Below are positions 28,328 through 37,406 of a DNA stretch of 64,000 nt, one piece after another. The notes beneath the pieces were generated by a model. That model searched no databases. It saw only the letters and a list, made by a program, of their open reading frames with translations, and had not been told where the DNA came from. Position numbers and translations under genes: made by a program. The stretch covers positions 15,001 through 79,000 of the forward strand of contig CAWEPG010000010.1 in the NCBI GenBank assembly GCA_963810905.1, written 5' to 3'. Numbering within the stretch: position 1 is the stretch's first letter; each line of letters begins with the position of its first letter. Source of the stretch: CAWBAT01 sp963810905 (GTDB lineage Bacteria; Acidobacteriota; Terriglobia; Versatilivoradales; Versatilivoraceae).

Positions 28328-28381
28328 ATTCTAGATAAATATTTGATGATTACTAATTTAGCTAAAATTGGTTATTAGAAT
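28328..28381. repeat. AT-rich long inverted repeat
   Basis: ATTCTAGATAA (28328-28338) pairs with TTATTAGAAT (28372-28381), with one bulge, around an AT-rich loop that contains the palindrome TTTAGCTAAA. It lies about 45 bp upstream of the predicted non-coding RNA promoter. The rest of 28004-28423, upstream of selB, shows no gene; it also contains the palindrome GCGTATTACGC near 28263. Confidence 0.4.
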
Positions 28382-28423
28382 AGAGACACTAACGGCACAA
28401 GGATTAAATGTGATTTTTTTTAC

Positions 28424-28451
28424 TTGACTCAAAAAAATTTCGGGCTAGAAT
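28424..28451 (+). promoter_or_regulatory. Promoter of isolated transcription unit
   Basis: TTGACT (28424-28429), 16-nt spacer, TAGAAT (28446-28451). Both hexamers match consensus at five of six positions. Transcription would start near 28458. No plus-strand gene follows; a terminator occurs about 170 nt downstream. Confidence 0.55.
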
Positions 28452-28457
28452 AGTTAA

Positions 28458-28649
28458 CAATTGGCTCAGTTAAGATGTTATCACTAATGAAGAGTATCTT
28501 GTGAACAAGAGCTCCCGCCATAAAAGTAGTTGCAAGCCATACTTTCGCTGTCATTTGGACAGTCGACCTGTAATTTATTGTCTCTTCTTGTAAGATAGTC
28601 ACACCTATGGAAATCCCCCTCTCAGGCAACTGAGAGGGGCGATTCTTTT
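28458..28649 (+). ncRNA. Candidate structured small RNA (~190 nt), unassigned
   Basis: The transcript bounded by the promoter at 28424-28451 and the terminator at 28616-28649 contains no ORF with a ribosome site. Pairings visible are TATCTT (28495-28500) with AAGATA (28592-28597), stacked after a GTGA bulge on ACAAG (28505-28509) with CTTGT (28587-28591); an inner stem AAAGTA/TACTTT (28523-28528, 28540-28545); and a hairpin CTGTC-ATTTG-GACAG (28548-28562). CTCAGTT near the 5' end (28465-28471) can also pair with AACTGAG in the terminator. Size is similar to 6S RNA, but its conserved central bubble was not recognised. The next gene downstream is on the other strand, so a cis-leader function is unlikely. 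No family is assigned. Confidence 0.5.
28616..28649 (+). terminator. Rho-independent terminator with GNRA loop
   Basis: Perfect 10-bp stem CCCCTCTCAG-GCAA-CTGAGAGGGG (28616-28639) with a GCAA tetraloop, followed by CGATTCTTTTCTT. The U-tract is on the plus strand only, so it ends the small-RNA unit rather than galU or selB. Confidence 0.65.
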
Positions 28650-28724
28650 CTTGAGATAGAGCACACAATACAATGGGGAATAAGGATTGTAAGGTAGCGG
28701 AAGATTCTTTTGCTCTCTGACGGT

Positions 28725-29603
28725 TTACAGATTTAATGACTTTAAATAGTTAGAAAAATCCTGTCCCAGATCCTCTCGTTTGAGGGCAAATTCAACAGTC
28801 GCCTTAAGGAAGCCGAGTTTATCCCCGGCGTCGTAGCGCTTCCCTTCAAATTGATAAGCATAGATGGATTGTTGTTCTAGTAAGAGCCGCAGGCCGTTCG
28901 TCAACTGTATTTCTCCTCCTCGGTCCGGGGGTGTTTTCTCTAGAATCTCGAAGATCTCAGGGGTCAAAATGTATCGGCCGATGATGGCCAGATTCGAGGG
29001 GGCTTGTTGAAAAGGGGGCTTCTCAACTAGGTCTTCAACCCGATACGTGCGGGCGGGAAGTCCTTTACCTTCCAGGGCATTGCCTCGGATTACCCCATAA
29101 AGGGATATTTCAGGTCCATCAACAACCTGTGTTGCCAGTATGGACGACTGAAGTTTTTCGAAGACGGTAACCATTTGCTGAGTGCAAGGGATTTGGGAAT
29201 CAATAATATCATCTCCCAAAAGGACTGCGAATGGCTCATTCCCAATGAGGGGCTTTGCAACTAGAATGGCGTGACCAAGACCTAAAGCTTCTTTCTGCCG
29301 AACATAAGAGACGGAGACCATTTTCGAGATCTCTCTAACCTGCTCCAAAAGGTCAAGTTTCCCTCTCATTTCCAAGATCTTTTCTAATTCAAAGGAAACG
29401 TCGAAATGATCTTCAATGGCATTTTTCCCACGGCCGGTAACGATGATCACGTGCTCAATCCCTGAGGCGACGGCCTCCTCGACAACGTATTGAATGAGAG
29501 GCTTATCAACCAAAGGCAGCATTTCTTTAGGTTGTGATTTGGTCGCGGGCAGAAAGCGAGTCCCTAAACCCGCTGCAGGGAAAACGGCCTTCCTAAGCTT
29601 CAT
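28725..29603 (-). CDS. galU: UTP-glucose-1-phosphate uridylyltransferase GalU
   Basis: Makes UDP-glucose from UTP and glucose-1-phosphate for envelope polysaccharides and galactose metabolism. It is 292 aa, the normal length. The nucleotidyltransferase signature AVFPAAGLGTRFLPATKS opens the protein; KEMLPLVDKPLIQY and VLLGDDII (metal-binding Asp) follow, and GGEIQLTNGL is typical of GalU. GAGGT lies 7 nt before the ATG. It stands alone between the small RNA unit and the APC permease. Confidence 0.96.
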   Translation of the reverse strand: MKLRKAVFPAAGLGTRFLPATKSQPKEMLPLVDKPLIQYVVEEAVASGIEHVIIVTGRGKNAIEDHFDVSFELEKILEMRGKLDLLEQVREISKMVSVSYVRQKEALGLGHAILVAKPLIGNEPFAVLLGDDIIDSQIPCTQQMVTVFEKLQSSILATQVVDGPEISLYGVIRGNALEGKGLPARTYRVEDLVEKPPFQQAPSNLAIIGRYILTPEIFEILEKTPPDRGGEIQLTNGLRLLLEQQSIYAYQFEGKRYDAGDKLGFLKATVEFALKREDLGQDFSNYLKSLNL

Positions 29604-29854
29604 TGGTCTTACCTCACGAAAGAAAGGAGATGCTCTTTGCTAAACATTATCTAGCCAACCTAACCCCTACTATTGGAGCAAGAGGCAATGAAGGTTAGGG
29701 AAAGAGGGAAATTGGCAATACACGATTTGGACTGGAGGCTACTGAAAAAAAGCCATTTCAGTATGTCCTATTTGGAGTTTACGGACAACGAGATTCTACC
29801 GTCCAGCTTATATGAACACATCAAAAGTAAAGCAGTTTCATCTATGGCAAAACC

Positions 29855-31300
29855 TCATCGACGTTTGCCTGGATAACTGGTTTGAGTAAGATTTCCTTTG
29901 GACCAATAGAAATAGATCGGCGCCCCCAGAGCGACGATGCCTAATCCGACTAGTGCCTCTTTGGGCTGGGAACGGACAATATAAATCAAGATCAAACAGT
30001 AGGACAGGATAAAGAGACCTGGCACCCAGGGGTAGCCCTGGGTCTTGTATGGTCGTGGGAGATTGGGCTTACTGTGGCGCAGCCAAAATATGGCTGCCCC
30101 AGTCATAATCGAAAAACAAAGCATGGCAACGACGGTGTAGGTGAGAAGTTGTGAAAAGCTTCCGGAAATGACGAGCAAACAGGTCCAAACCGCTTGCAGG
30201 ATGATAGATTGTGAGGGAGTTCTGTAGGTCGGGTGGATCTTAGCGGCTCTCCTAAAAAATAAGCCGTCTCGCGCCATCGCATAATAGATTCGAGGCGCTG
30301 TCAGGATGACCGAGTTAATGGCACCAAGAATCGACACTAGAATAATCGCAGACAGAAACATTGCCGCGCGTGTTCCAAATAAGGCAGTCGTCGTCTTTTC
30401 CCCCACGTTGATGATGCCTTTCATTTGATCTGGCGACAGGGCGTAGAGATAAGCCACATTCATCATGAAATAGATCGCCGTCACGATTAAGCTCCCGCCG
30501 ATGACTGAATAAGGGATATTCCGCTCCGGCCGGCGAATTTCACTGGCGACATAAGTGGAAGCAAACCAGCCCGTATAAGTGAAGAAAACGGCGATCATGG
30601 CCAGGGCAAATCGCCCGGGTAAAGCGCTGGCATCAATAACATGCTCCGCACTGAAATTACCCCAGTTGCCTTTTCCGATGGTCAACCCCAATCCACAAAT
30701 GGCGAAGATTGAAAATAGTTTCGCGATGGTCAGGATATTTTGGGCCCGGCTTCCCTGCTTTACTCCGACATAGTTGATTGCGGAAAAAAAAAGCACAATA
30801 CCCACGGCGGCGAGCTGGTTCGTTGAGAGCGTCCAATGAAACCCCGGCACCTGAAAATGATAGAAGACATGATCGAAAAAAGAAGGCCAGAAAGGCTTCA
30901 GGTAAGCACACCCTCCCAGACTCATGGCAGCGATGGATCCTGGATTCGTCACGAAAAAATAAGTCCATCCACTCAGGAAGGCCCAGAACGGACCATATGC
31001 TTCACGCAGATAAACATATTCTCCGCCGGCCTGCGGCAACATGGCCCCTAATTCTGCGTAGGTCAAGGCCCCGCACAGGGTCAGCAGGCCACCGAGAATC
31101 CAGACGAAAAGAATCATTTTCGAATTCGGCAGGACATCGGCCACCAAGCCAGTGGTCGTGAAAATCCCTATTCCAATGATGTTTCCGACAATGATCATCG
31201 TGGCATCGAATAATCCCAGACGTCTCTCGAGCTCGATCGGTCCATGGGCAACTTTGGGCTCCTTGTTATTCGAGGCGGGTTCGGACGCGTGCAGATTCAT
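29855..31300 (-). CDS. APC-family amino acid permease
   Basis: A 481-aa integral membrane transporter with about 12 hydrophobic helices. The first helix carries the APC substrate-binding glycine motif NIIGIGIFTTTG; GGLLTLCGALTYAELGAMLPQAGGEYVYLREAYG is the classic helix 2-3 region, here partly abbreviated by its core AELGAMLPQAGGEY. ATG 31300 (MNLHASEP) was chosen, because the open frame further upstream only runs antisense-shifted through the end of the ALDH gene. It starts 23 nt after that ALDH, so both probably share a transcript. The substrate, an amino acid or amine, is unknown. Confidence 0.9.
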   Translation of the reverse strand: MNLHASEPASNNKEPKVAHGPIELERRLGLFDATMIIVGNIIGIGIFTTTGLVADVLPNSKMILFVWILGGLLTLCGALTYAELGAMLPQAGGEYVYLREAYGPFWAFLSGWTYFFVTNPGSIAAMSLGGCAYLKPFWPSFFDHVFYHFQVPGFHWTLSTNQLAAVGIVLFFSAINYVGVKQGSRAQNILTIAKLFSIFAICGLGLTIGKGNWGNFSAEHVIDASALPGRFALAMIAVFFTYTGWFASTYVASEIRRPERNIPYSVIGGSLIVTAIYFMMNVAYLYALSPDQMKGIINVGEKTTTALFGTRAAMFLSAIILVSILGAINSVILTAPRIYYAMARDGLFFRRAAKIHPTYRTPSQSIILQAVWTCLLVISGSFSQLLTYTVVAMLCFSIMTGAAIFWLRHSKPNLPRPYKTQGYPWVPGLFILSYCLILIYIVRSQPKEALVGLGIVALGAPIYFYWSKGNLTQTSYPGKRR

Positions 31301-31323
31301 GTCGGTACGATCACAATGGGGAA

Positions 31324-32740
31324 CTAAGACAAATGCATGATGACCGTTTTCACTTCGGTCATTTCTTGAATCGCGTATTTGGGGCCTTCCTTGCCAAAAC
31401 CACTCTCCTTCAAGCCTCCGTAAGGCATCAGGTCGGCACGCCACTGGGGCCCCCAGTTGATGTGGAGGTTGCCTGATTCGACTTCCCGAGCGAATTTCAT
31501 AGCCCACTCAAGGTTTTCTGTAAAGATCCCCGCCGAGAGGCCATAGCGGGATTCGTTGGCCAGCCCTATCGCCTCGTCGATCGAATTAACCGCCGACAGC
31601 GCCACGGCAGGCCCAAACAATTCTTCGCATGAGACCGGCATTCCGGGACGAACATCAGCAATCACCGTAGGTTCTAGCATAGCGCCTTGCCGCTCTCCTC
31701 CCACCAAGACTCGAGCGCCCCCTTGTTGTGATTCCCGGATCCAGGTTTGCACGCGAATGGCGTCTTTCTCACGAATCATCGGCCCCATTTTGACGGATTC
31801 ATCTAGGGGATTTCCAACAGTAATGGATTCAATGCGAGGTTTCAGTTTCTCCAATAACAGGTTATAGACCGGTTTCAGCGCGACCACACGTTGAGTGCTA
31901 ATACAAACCTGGCCGGCATTGCTATAGCCAGTGATAGCGATCGCGTCACACACTTTATTGAGGTCTGCGTCAGGCATAATGATGAGCGGTGAGTTGCTCC
32001 CCAGTTCCATGGTCACGCGCTTAATCCCGGCGATCCGGCAAATATGCTCGCCGATCTCTCGACTCCCCGTGAAAGAGATCTTGCGCACCCTAGAATCTCG
32101 ACAAAAGATATCCCCGATTTCCTCTCCCGATCCTGTCACGCATTGAACTGCGGCAGAAGGCAACCCGGCCTCCAATAATATTTCCGTCAGTTTCAAAGCC
32201 GACAGTGGGGTATTGGTGGCTGGTTTGATAATCACGCTGTTCCCCGCGGCGAGAGCCGGTCCGACTTTGTGCACCACCAGGTTTAAAGGAAAATTGAAAG
32301 GACTAATCGCCAACACCACGCCACAAGGAACCCGCAAGGTGAAACCCAGGCGGTTCCCAGCGCCAGGCGAGCCATCCAGCGGGCAGCACTTCTCCACTCA
32401 GCCGCTTGGATTCTTCTCCTGATAAAAGCAGAACTTGCACCGCTCGAGACACTTCGAACCGGGCTTCCGCGATGACTTTCCCTTCTTCCAGCGTAATTGT
32501 TCGAGCGAACTCCTCGCTGCGCTGCTCCATCATCTCCGCAGCCCGCTTCAAGATGACATAACGATCGTAACCCGAGGTCCGCCGCATTTTCCTGGAACCT
32601 TCCACTGCGGACCGGATGGCTTGCTCGACATCGGCAGCTTCGGCGCGCGGGACTGTATCAACCACGGTGTCGTCATACGGATTAAGAACCTCTATTTTTT
32701 GAGGCCGATCCTGCCAACTCTCAGACAAATACATTTTCAT
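31324..32740 (-). pseudogene. Aldehyde dehydrogenase (copy 2), single frame break
   Basis: A second ALDH closely similar to the one at 21438-22859: both start MKMY, share RVPCGV, NAGQVCISTQR and WRADLMPYGG, and end EMTE(L/V)KTV. The N-terminal frame runs 32740 to about 32384 and the rest continues in another frame from 32380. One extra base in the GGG at 32381-32383 (CCC on the coding strand) explains it: removing it gives GEVLP-LDGSPGAG, aligning with GETLP-LDAQQG of copy 1 and restoring 471 aa. Catalytic Glu (MELGSN) and Cys are intact. GAGG precedes the ATG. It is followed by the APC permease. The break may be a sequence error. Confidence 0.85.
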
Positions 32741-33005
32741 TTTCGAAACCTCAATTCGCTAGAACTCGAAGTCGATGAGACACGAGGAGTCGCCGCGAAA
32801 TGCCCTAATCTGAGGCAAAGTGCTGTTCGCGGAAAATTCCTCTCCGATGCATTTCAAGGGGTAGGAAATTGGGCCAATCCATTCAGGCCCGATTACTGTA
32901 TCATATCCTGTTCCAGTGGGCATTAAGGCGGCTTTCGTGGCACAGTAGGCTCCAAACGATTACCTATCTAGCAGAGGTTATTGCTTTCAGTAGAAACTGA
33001 AATTT

Positions 33006-34379
33006 TTAGCGGAGGTCGTACTTCTTGGCAAAGTAGCGGAAGGAGCGGAAGGACATCTTTAATAACTCCGCCGCACGGGTTTGCACCCCGCCGGTTTTGT
33101 GAAGAGCCTCGAGGATATAGGACTTTTCAATGTCGGAGAGATGTCGTTCCAAATCGATTCCATTTTCTGGAATCTTGTCGTAATCAGAACTTTCACTCGA
33201 ATTTAAGCAGCTGATCCTGGTGGGAAGTCGTTCTGGGCGGATTTCTTCTGCCGTCTCAAAGGCCACTGCACGTTCAATGGTGTTCTCAAGTTCCCGGACG
33301 TTTCCGGGCCAATCATACTGTTCAAGCTGCCTCATGGCTTCTTCGCTTACCCCGAGAATCGAACGCTGCATTTGCACATTGTACTTCTTCAGGAAATGCC
33401 CCACAAGCGATGGGATGTCCTCTTTTCGCTTTCGCAAGGGAGGAATGTCCAAAGGGATCACACTAACTCGATAGTAGAGGTCTTCACGGAACCTATTTTC
33501 CGATACAAGCTTCAAAAGCTCCTTGTTCGTAGCGGCAATGACCCGAACGTCGACCGATACTTCATCGGTTCCTCCGACGCGGCGAAACTTTCGTTCCTGG
33601 AGCACGCGAAGGATTTTGACTTGCATGGAGAGACTCATCTCGCCAATCTCATCCAGGAAGATCGTCCCTTTATCAGCAATTTCAAACAAACCTTTCTTAT
33701 TGGACGATGCTCCTGTAAAGGCTCCTCGCATGTATCCAAAAAGTTCGCTTTCCAGGAGTGTTTCCGGAAACGCTCCGCAATTGATGGAGACAAAGGGGAG
33801 GTCGGCCCGGGAACTGTACAAATGGATCGCTTTGGCCACCAATTCCTTCCCAGTCCCACTTTCACCCGTAATGAGTACCGTGCTCTGCGTCGCCCCAATG
33901 GTTTCAATGGCCCGAAACAATTCCTTCATCATTGGGCTGTTGCCAATAATTTGGTCGATACTATTTTGCTGGCCAAATTGTTGTTTGAGCAGCCGGTGCT
34001 CTTGTCTCAACCGGTAAAATTCAAGTGACTTCGAAACGGAAATCTTCAACTCTTCAATAAAGTCTTCGTTATCCTTCAAGATGTAGTCGGACGCCCCCAT
34101 CTTGAGCGCCTGAATGGCATTTTCAGTAGTGGCATAGGCCGTCATCATAATGACCAATGTCTCGGCATTCTCCGACTTGACTTCTCGAAGGACGTCAATA
34201 CCACTTCCATCCGTCATCTTGATGTCTGTGATCACCAAGTCGAACAACCCATTCTTCAACTGTTGTGCTGCGTCCTGAAAACCAGAGGCCGCCGCCACGG
34301 TATGGCCTTCCTTTCTGAAGACGACCTGCAACACGTCGCGAATAGATCGCTCGTCATCGACAATGAGTAGCTTAGACAT
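33006..34379 (-). CDS. pilR: Sigma-54-dependent response regulator PilR
   Basis: An NtrC-type activator of type IV pilin transcription. It is 457 aa: receiver domain with phosphoacceptor Asp52 (ITDIKMTDGSG), AAA+ domain with Walker A GESGTGKE and the sigma-54 contact loop GAFTGA, and a C-terminal Fis-type helix-turn-helix ending RSFRYFAKKYDL, the form usual in PilR. GAGG lies 8 nt before the ATG, and the gene follows pilS by 9 nt. No -24/-12 promoter was recognised ahead of pilB, so its target may be a pilin gene elsewhere. Confidence 0.93.
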   Translation of the reverse strand: MSKLLIVDDERSIRDVLQVVFRKEGHTVAAASGFQDAAQQLKNGLFDLVITDIKMTDGSGIDVLREVKSENAETLVIMMTAYATTENAIQALKMGASDYILKDNEDFIEELKISVSKSLEFYRLRQEHRLLKQQFGQQNSIDQIIGNSPMMKELFRAIETIGATQSTVLITGESGTGKELVAKAIHLYSSRADLPFVSINCGAFPETLLESELFGYMRGAFTGASSNKKGLFEIADKGTIFLDEIGEMSLSMQVKILRVLQERKFRRVGGTDEVSVDVRVIAATNKELLKLVSENRFREDLYYRVSVIPLDIPPLRKRKEDIPSLVGHFLKKYNVQMQRSILGVSEEAMRQLEQYDWPGNVRELENTIERAVAFETAEEIRPERLPTRISCLNSSESSDYDKIPENGIDLERHLSDIEKSYILEALHKTGGVQTRAAELLKMSFRSFRYFAKKYDLR

Positions 34380-34388
34380 TGGAATTCC

Positions 34389-36032
34389 TCAAGCCGAAAG
34401 CGCCATTTCAGAGACTTCTGGATAACGGGGAAAAGTAATCTGAAAGACGGTTCCCTGGCCTTTCACCGAGTTTACTTTGATCGAGCCATTGTGAGCGGCA
34501 ATGATTTGCGACACGATCGAAAGGCCTAAACCCGTCCCGCCACTAAATGAAGATTGGAAGGGTTCGAAGATTTTTTCCTGCTCCTCGGGCGTAAGTCCCC
34601 GGCCCGTATCTTCAAAACTGATTTTCACTTCACCGGGGTTGGCGATTTCCAAATTGATGGAGAGTCGCCCCCCTTCGGGCATGGCCTTAACGGCATTTCC
34701 ACAAAGGTTCCAATAGATTTGCCGGATCAGATCCGGATCCCCCTGACACCGATAGGAATCTTCCGGGTTGCTGAATGAATACTCGATTTGATGGTTCGCT
34801 GAGATTTCAGGGCTATTTCGAATCAACTCCACTGTGTCCTTCGTCAAGGCTTTCAAATCCACCAGGCGCGGGGAGTAGTTGACAGGCCTGGCATAACCCA
34901 AAAACTCCGTGATGATCCGATAGAGCCGCCGGATTTCTAAAGAAATATTCTCCGCCAGCTTGTACTGATCAGGATTGAGCGGTAGTTCCGTCTTCAACAC
35001 CTGAAATGACCCGGTAATTGCGGTTAGGGGATTTCGGATTTCATGGGCAATGGAAGCCGCCATTTGCCCCAGCACCGCCATCCGGTCCTGCTGCATGACC
35101 TGCTGCTCGAGCTCCTTGATTTCCGTTAGATCCTGAAATGTAAAGACATAACCAATTTGTTTTTTTCCATCGATGAGGAACGGAGAAACTGTAAAACCAA
35201 GGTACAGGTTATGTCCTTGCGAGTTCTGGATAGTCCTCTCAAAGCGGAATGGGAGTTGCTCGTCACAAAACGCCGAACCTCTCCACGAGGTCTCCCCAAA
35301 AACTCTCCCGATATGCATGCCAATCGCTGTGTCTTGTGAAAAACCGGAGATTTCTGAAGCGGAACGGTTAAACAAAGTGATGAATCCATCGAGGTTCGTA
35401 GTGAAGAGGCCGCCCCTCATACTGTTGATAATGTTTTCATTGAAGGCCTGCAATGCAGCCAGTTTGCCGCTTTTATCTTCCAGTTCCGAGCCGGTTTTGC
35501 GGAGCGTTTCGGATAAATGACTACTCAGGTAAGCGACGGCATAAAAAGCAAAAATATTGGTTCCGATCAGGTAGCGTATGGTCCTGGGGTCCGTCACGTT
35601 GTAGAGAGTGGAAGGAAGAATTCCCCACTCCGTCAACTGGTATTGGGCCACTACCAGAAAGGCGCTCATGGTAGAGGCAATGTAGGCTCCTCTGCGATAC
35701 AGCAGGATGCTCGCCATGATGATGGACAGTAAGTAGAGAAACAGAAAGTAACTGTCTATCCCGCCGGTACAGTAGATGATGGCCGAAATAACGAGCAGGT
35801 CGCTGCAAGTCTGAAGATAAGCCTGCCAAACATACTTCTTGTGAAATCGGAGGACCAGGTAGTGGATAGCGCTGATGATATAGATTGCCACGACGACCCG
35901 CGATAGGCCTTTGGCCGCTTCATTAAGCGATACGGCAGACTCCACACCCAGGATGACACCCAGCAGGGTCGTGGCGACAACGATCCGTAACTTAATGAGC
36001 CAGGAAAGCCATTCACGAATGTTTTTTGGCAT
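34389..36032 (-). CDS. pilS: Sensor histidine kinase PilS
   Basis: Membrane kinase paired with PilR. The N-terminal ~190 residues contain about six transmembrane helices, as in PilS. A PAS domain follows (MRGGLFTTNLDGFI), then HisKA with the phosphoacceptor His near residue 329 (SIAHEIRNPLTA), and a HATPase with N box NLCGNAVKAMPEGG and G boxes DTGRGLTPEE and GGTGLGLSI. The ATG at 36032 is used; a TTG six bases earlier is the only alternative. It is cotranscribed with pilC upstream (80-nt gap) and pilR downstream. Confidence 0.93.
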   Translation of the reverse strand: MPKNIREWLSWLIKLRIVVATTLLGVILGVESAVSLNEAAKGLSRVVVAIYIISAIHYLVLRFHKKYVWQAYLQTCSDLLVISAIIYCTGGIDSYFLFLYLLSIIMASILLYRRGAYIASTMSAFLVVAQYQLTEWGILPSTLYNVTDPRTIRYLIGTNIFAFYAVAYLSSHLSETLRKTGSELEDKSGKLAALQAFNENIINSMRGGLFTTNLDGFITLFNRSASEISGFSQDTAIGMHIGRVFGETSWRGSAFCDEQLPFRFERTIQNSQGHNLYLGFTVSPFLIDGKKQIGYVFTFQDLTEIKELEQQVMQQDRMAVLGQMAASIAHEIRNPLTAITGSFQVLKTELPLNPDQYKLAENISLEIRRLYRIITEFLGYARPVNYSPRLVDLKALTKDTVELIRNSPEISANHQIEYSFSNPEDSYRCQGDPDLIRQIYWNLCGNAVKAMPEGGRLSINLEIANPGEVKISFEDTGRGLTPEEQEKIFEPFQSSFSGGTGLGLSIVSQIIAAHNGSIKVNSVKGQGTVFQITFPRYPEVSEMALSA

Positions 36033-36111
36033 ACTCAAAAAAGGAGAGGGTCAATGATCCGAACATCTCAACAAATCGATCCTTGACCCTCGAGTCTTCC
36101 AGCAGGAATTA

Positions 36112-37318
36112 CTACCCCGATAATTTCGAAATCAGCGAGAAGAGCGGCAAGTACATCGATATCACGATCCCACCGACCATGACACCCAATACCAGGATCA
36201 TGATCGGCTCGATGGCGGTGAGCAGATCGGCTACAGCGGCATCAACCTCATCTTCGAAGAACTCAGCGATCTTCGTCAGCATGGTGTCGAGCGCACCGGT
36301 CTGCTCTCCCACACTCACCATTTGCGTCACCATCGTCGGGAAAACGCCTGTTTCACGAAGCGGTTCCACGATTGTCTTTCCTTGTTCAACGGAAGATCTG
36401 GTTCTCATGATGGCTTGTTCAATAATGGCGTTCCCGGCCGTTTTAGCCGTGATCGTTAAAGCCTCAAGAATCGGAACGCCACTGGTAATTAACGTGGACA
36501 AAGTTCTGGAGAAGCGCGCGACTGCGATTTTTCTCAGAACTCCTCCCAGCACTGGAACCTTCAGGAGTAAGACCGTCCACTACCATACGGCCATTCTCAG
36601 TGGCGTAATATCTTCGAAACGCATAGCCAGCTGCCACAAACAGTGGAATCATGAAGATGATGTAGCGGCCGACGAAATTGCTCAAGGCGATAACAATGCG
36701 AGTGGGGAGTGGCAGTCCAGCATCTAGGCTGGCAAATAAATTGACGAAAATAGGGACGACTTTCCAGAGAATAAGGATAATGACACCGATAGCAATGGAC
36801 ATCACAGCAATGGGATAAACCATGGCGGATTGGACTGCGCGCCTGAGTTTCACCGCCTTCTCAATATAGGAAGAAAGACGCTGCAGGATTGTGTCGAGAA
36901 TACCGCCGGCCTCTCCAGCTGCTACCATGTTGGTGTACAGCTCATTAAATACTTTGGGGTGTTGCGCCAACGCAAAGGCCAGGGTTGATCCCCCCTCCAC
37001 GTCGGTCCGAACAGCTTGGAGAACTTGTTGGAAGACCTTGTTCTCCTGCTGTTGGCTAAGAGCTTCGAGGCACTGGACCAAGGGTAATCCGGCATCAATC
37101 ATCACTGAAAACTGGCGAGTGAAAATTGCCAGCTCCTTCGTTTTGACCTTTCCGCCGAATTTAGGAAGCGAAAGCTCTTTTCCTTTCTCCTTCACCATCA
37201 TCGGGTTAATCTGCTCCCGGCGCAGTGCGGCAAGTAGGGTCTGTTTGTTATCGGCTTCGCGCTCGCCACGCACTTCGACACCGGCCCTTGATTTACCTCG
37301 ATATGCATAGACTGGCAT
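36112..37318 (-). pseudogene. pilC: Type IV pilus inner-membrane platform protein PilC, single frame break
   Basis: PilC/GspF platform protein that couples the PilB and PilT motors to pilin assembly. The reconstructed length is 401 aa, as expected. N-terminal repeat: TRQFSVMIDAGLPLVQCLEAL and GEAGGILDTILQRLSSYIEKA. C-terminal repeat: ARFSRTLSTLITSGVPILEAL and GEQTGALDTMLTKIAEFFEDEVD. Between them the frame moves by one base at 36568-36571: reading GGT-CTT-(A)-CTC-CTG restores DGLLLKVPV and the rest. The two open pieces are 37318-36464 and 36552-36112. All other pilus genes around it are intact, which argues for a sequence error or recoding rather than decay. Confidence 0.87.
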
Positions 37319-37406
37319 GGTTACTCCTCGTTCAACGCAACACGATGTTCGGATCGGTTGGACAACTCACTTTCTCAAAATTCCACCTGGCAATGGGGCT
37401 CATGAT

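Noticed and set aside
28429..28668. 79-aa minus-strand ORF over the small RNA unit
   Set aside because: No ribosome site, no recognisable motif, and it reads antisense through the promoter and terminator hairpin.
29740..29763. TACTGAAA/TTTCAGTA hairpin as terminator of the permease operon
   Set aside because: On the minus strand the U-run is in the loop and not after the stem, so the intrinsic terminator pattern is not met.
29673..29876. 67-aa ORF between galU and the permease
   Set aside because: Overlaps the permease end antisense; contains an AT-rich inverted repeat (29740-29763) that does not look like coding sequence.
31301..31507. N-terminal extension of the APC permease frame
   Set aside because: These 69 codons overlap the end of the ALDH gene in another frame and have no permease similarity; ATG 31300 is the natural start.
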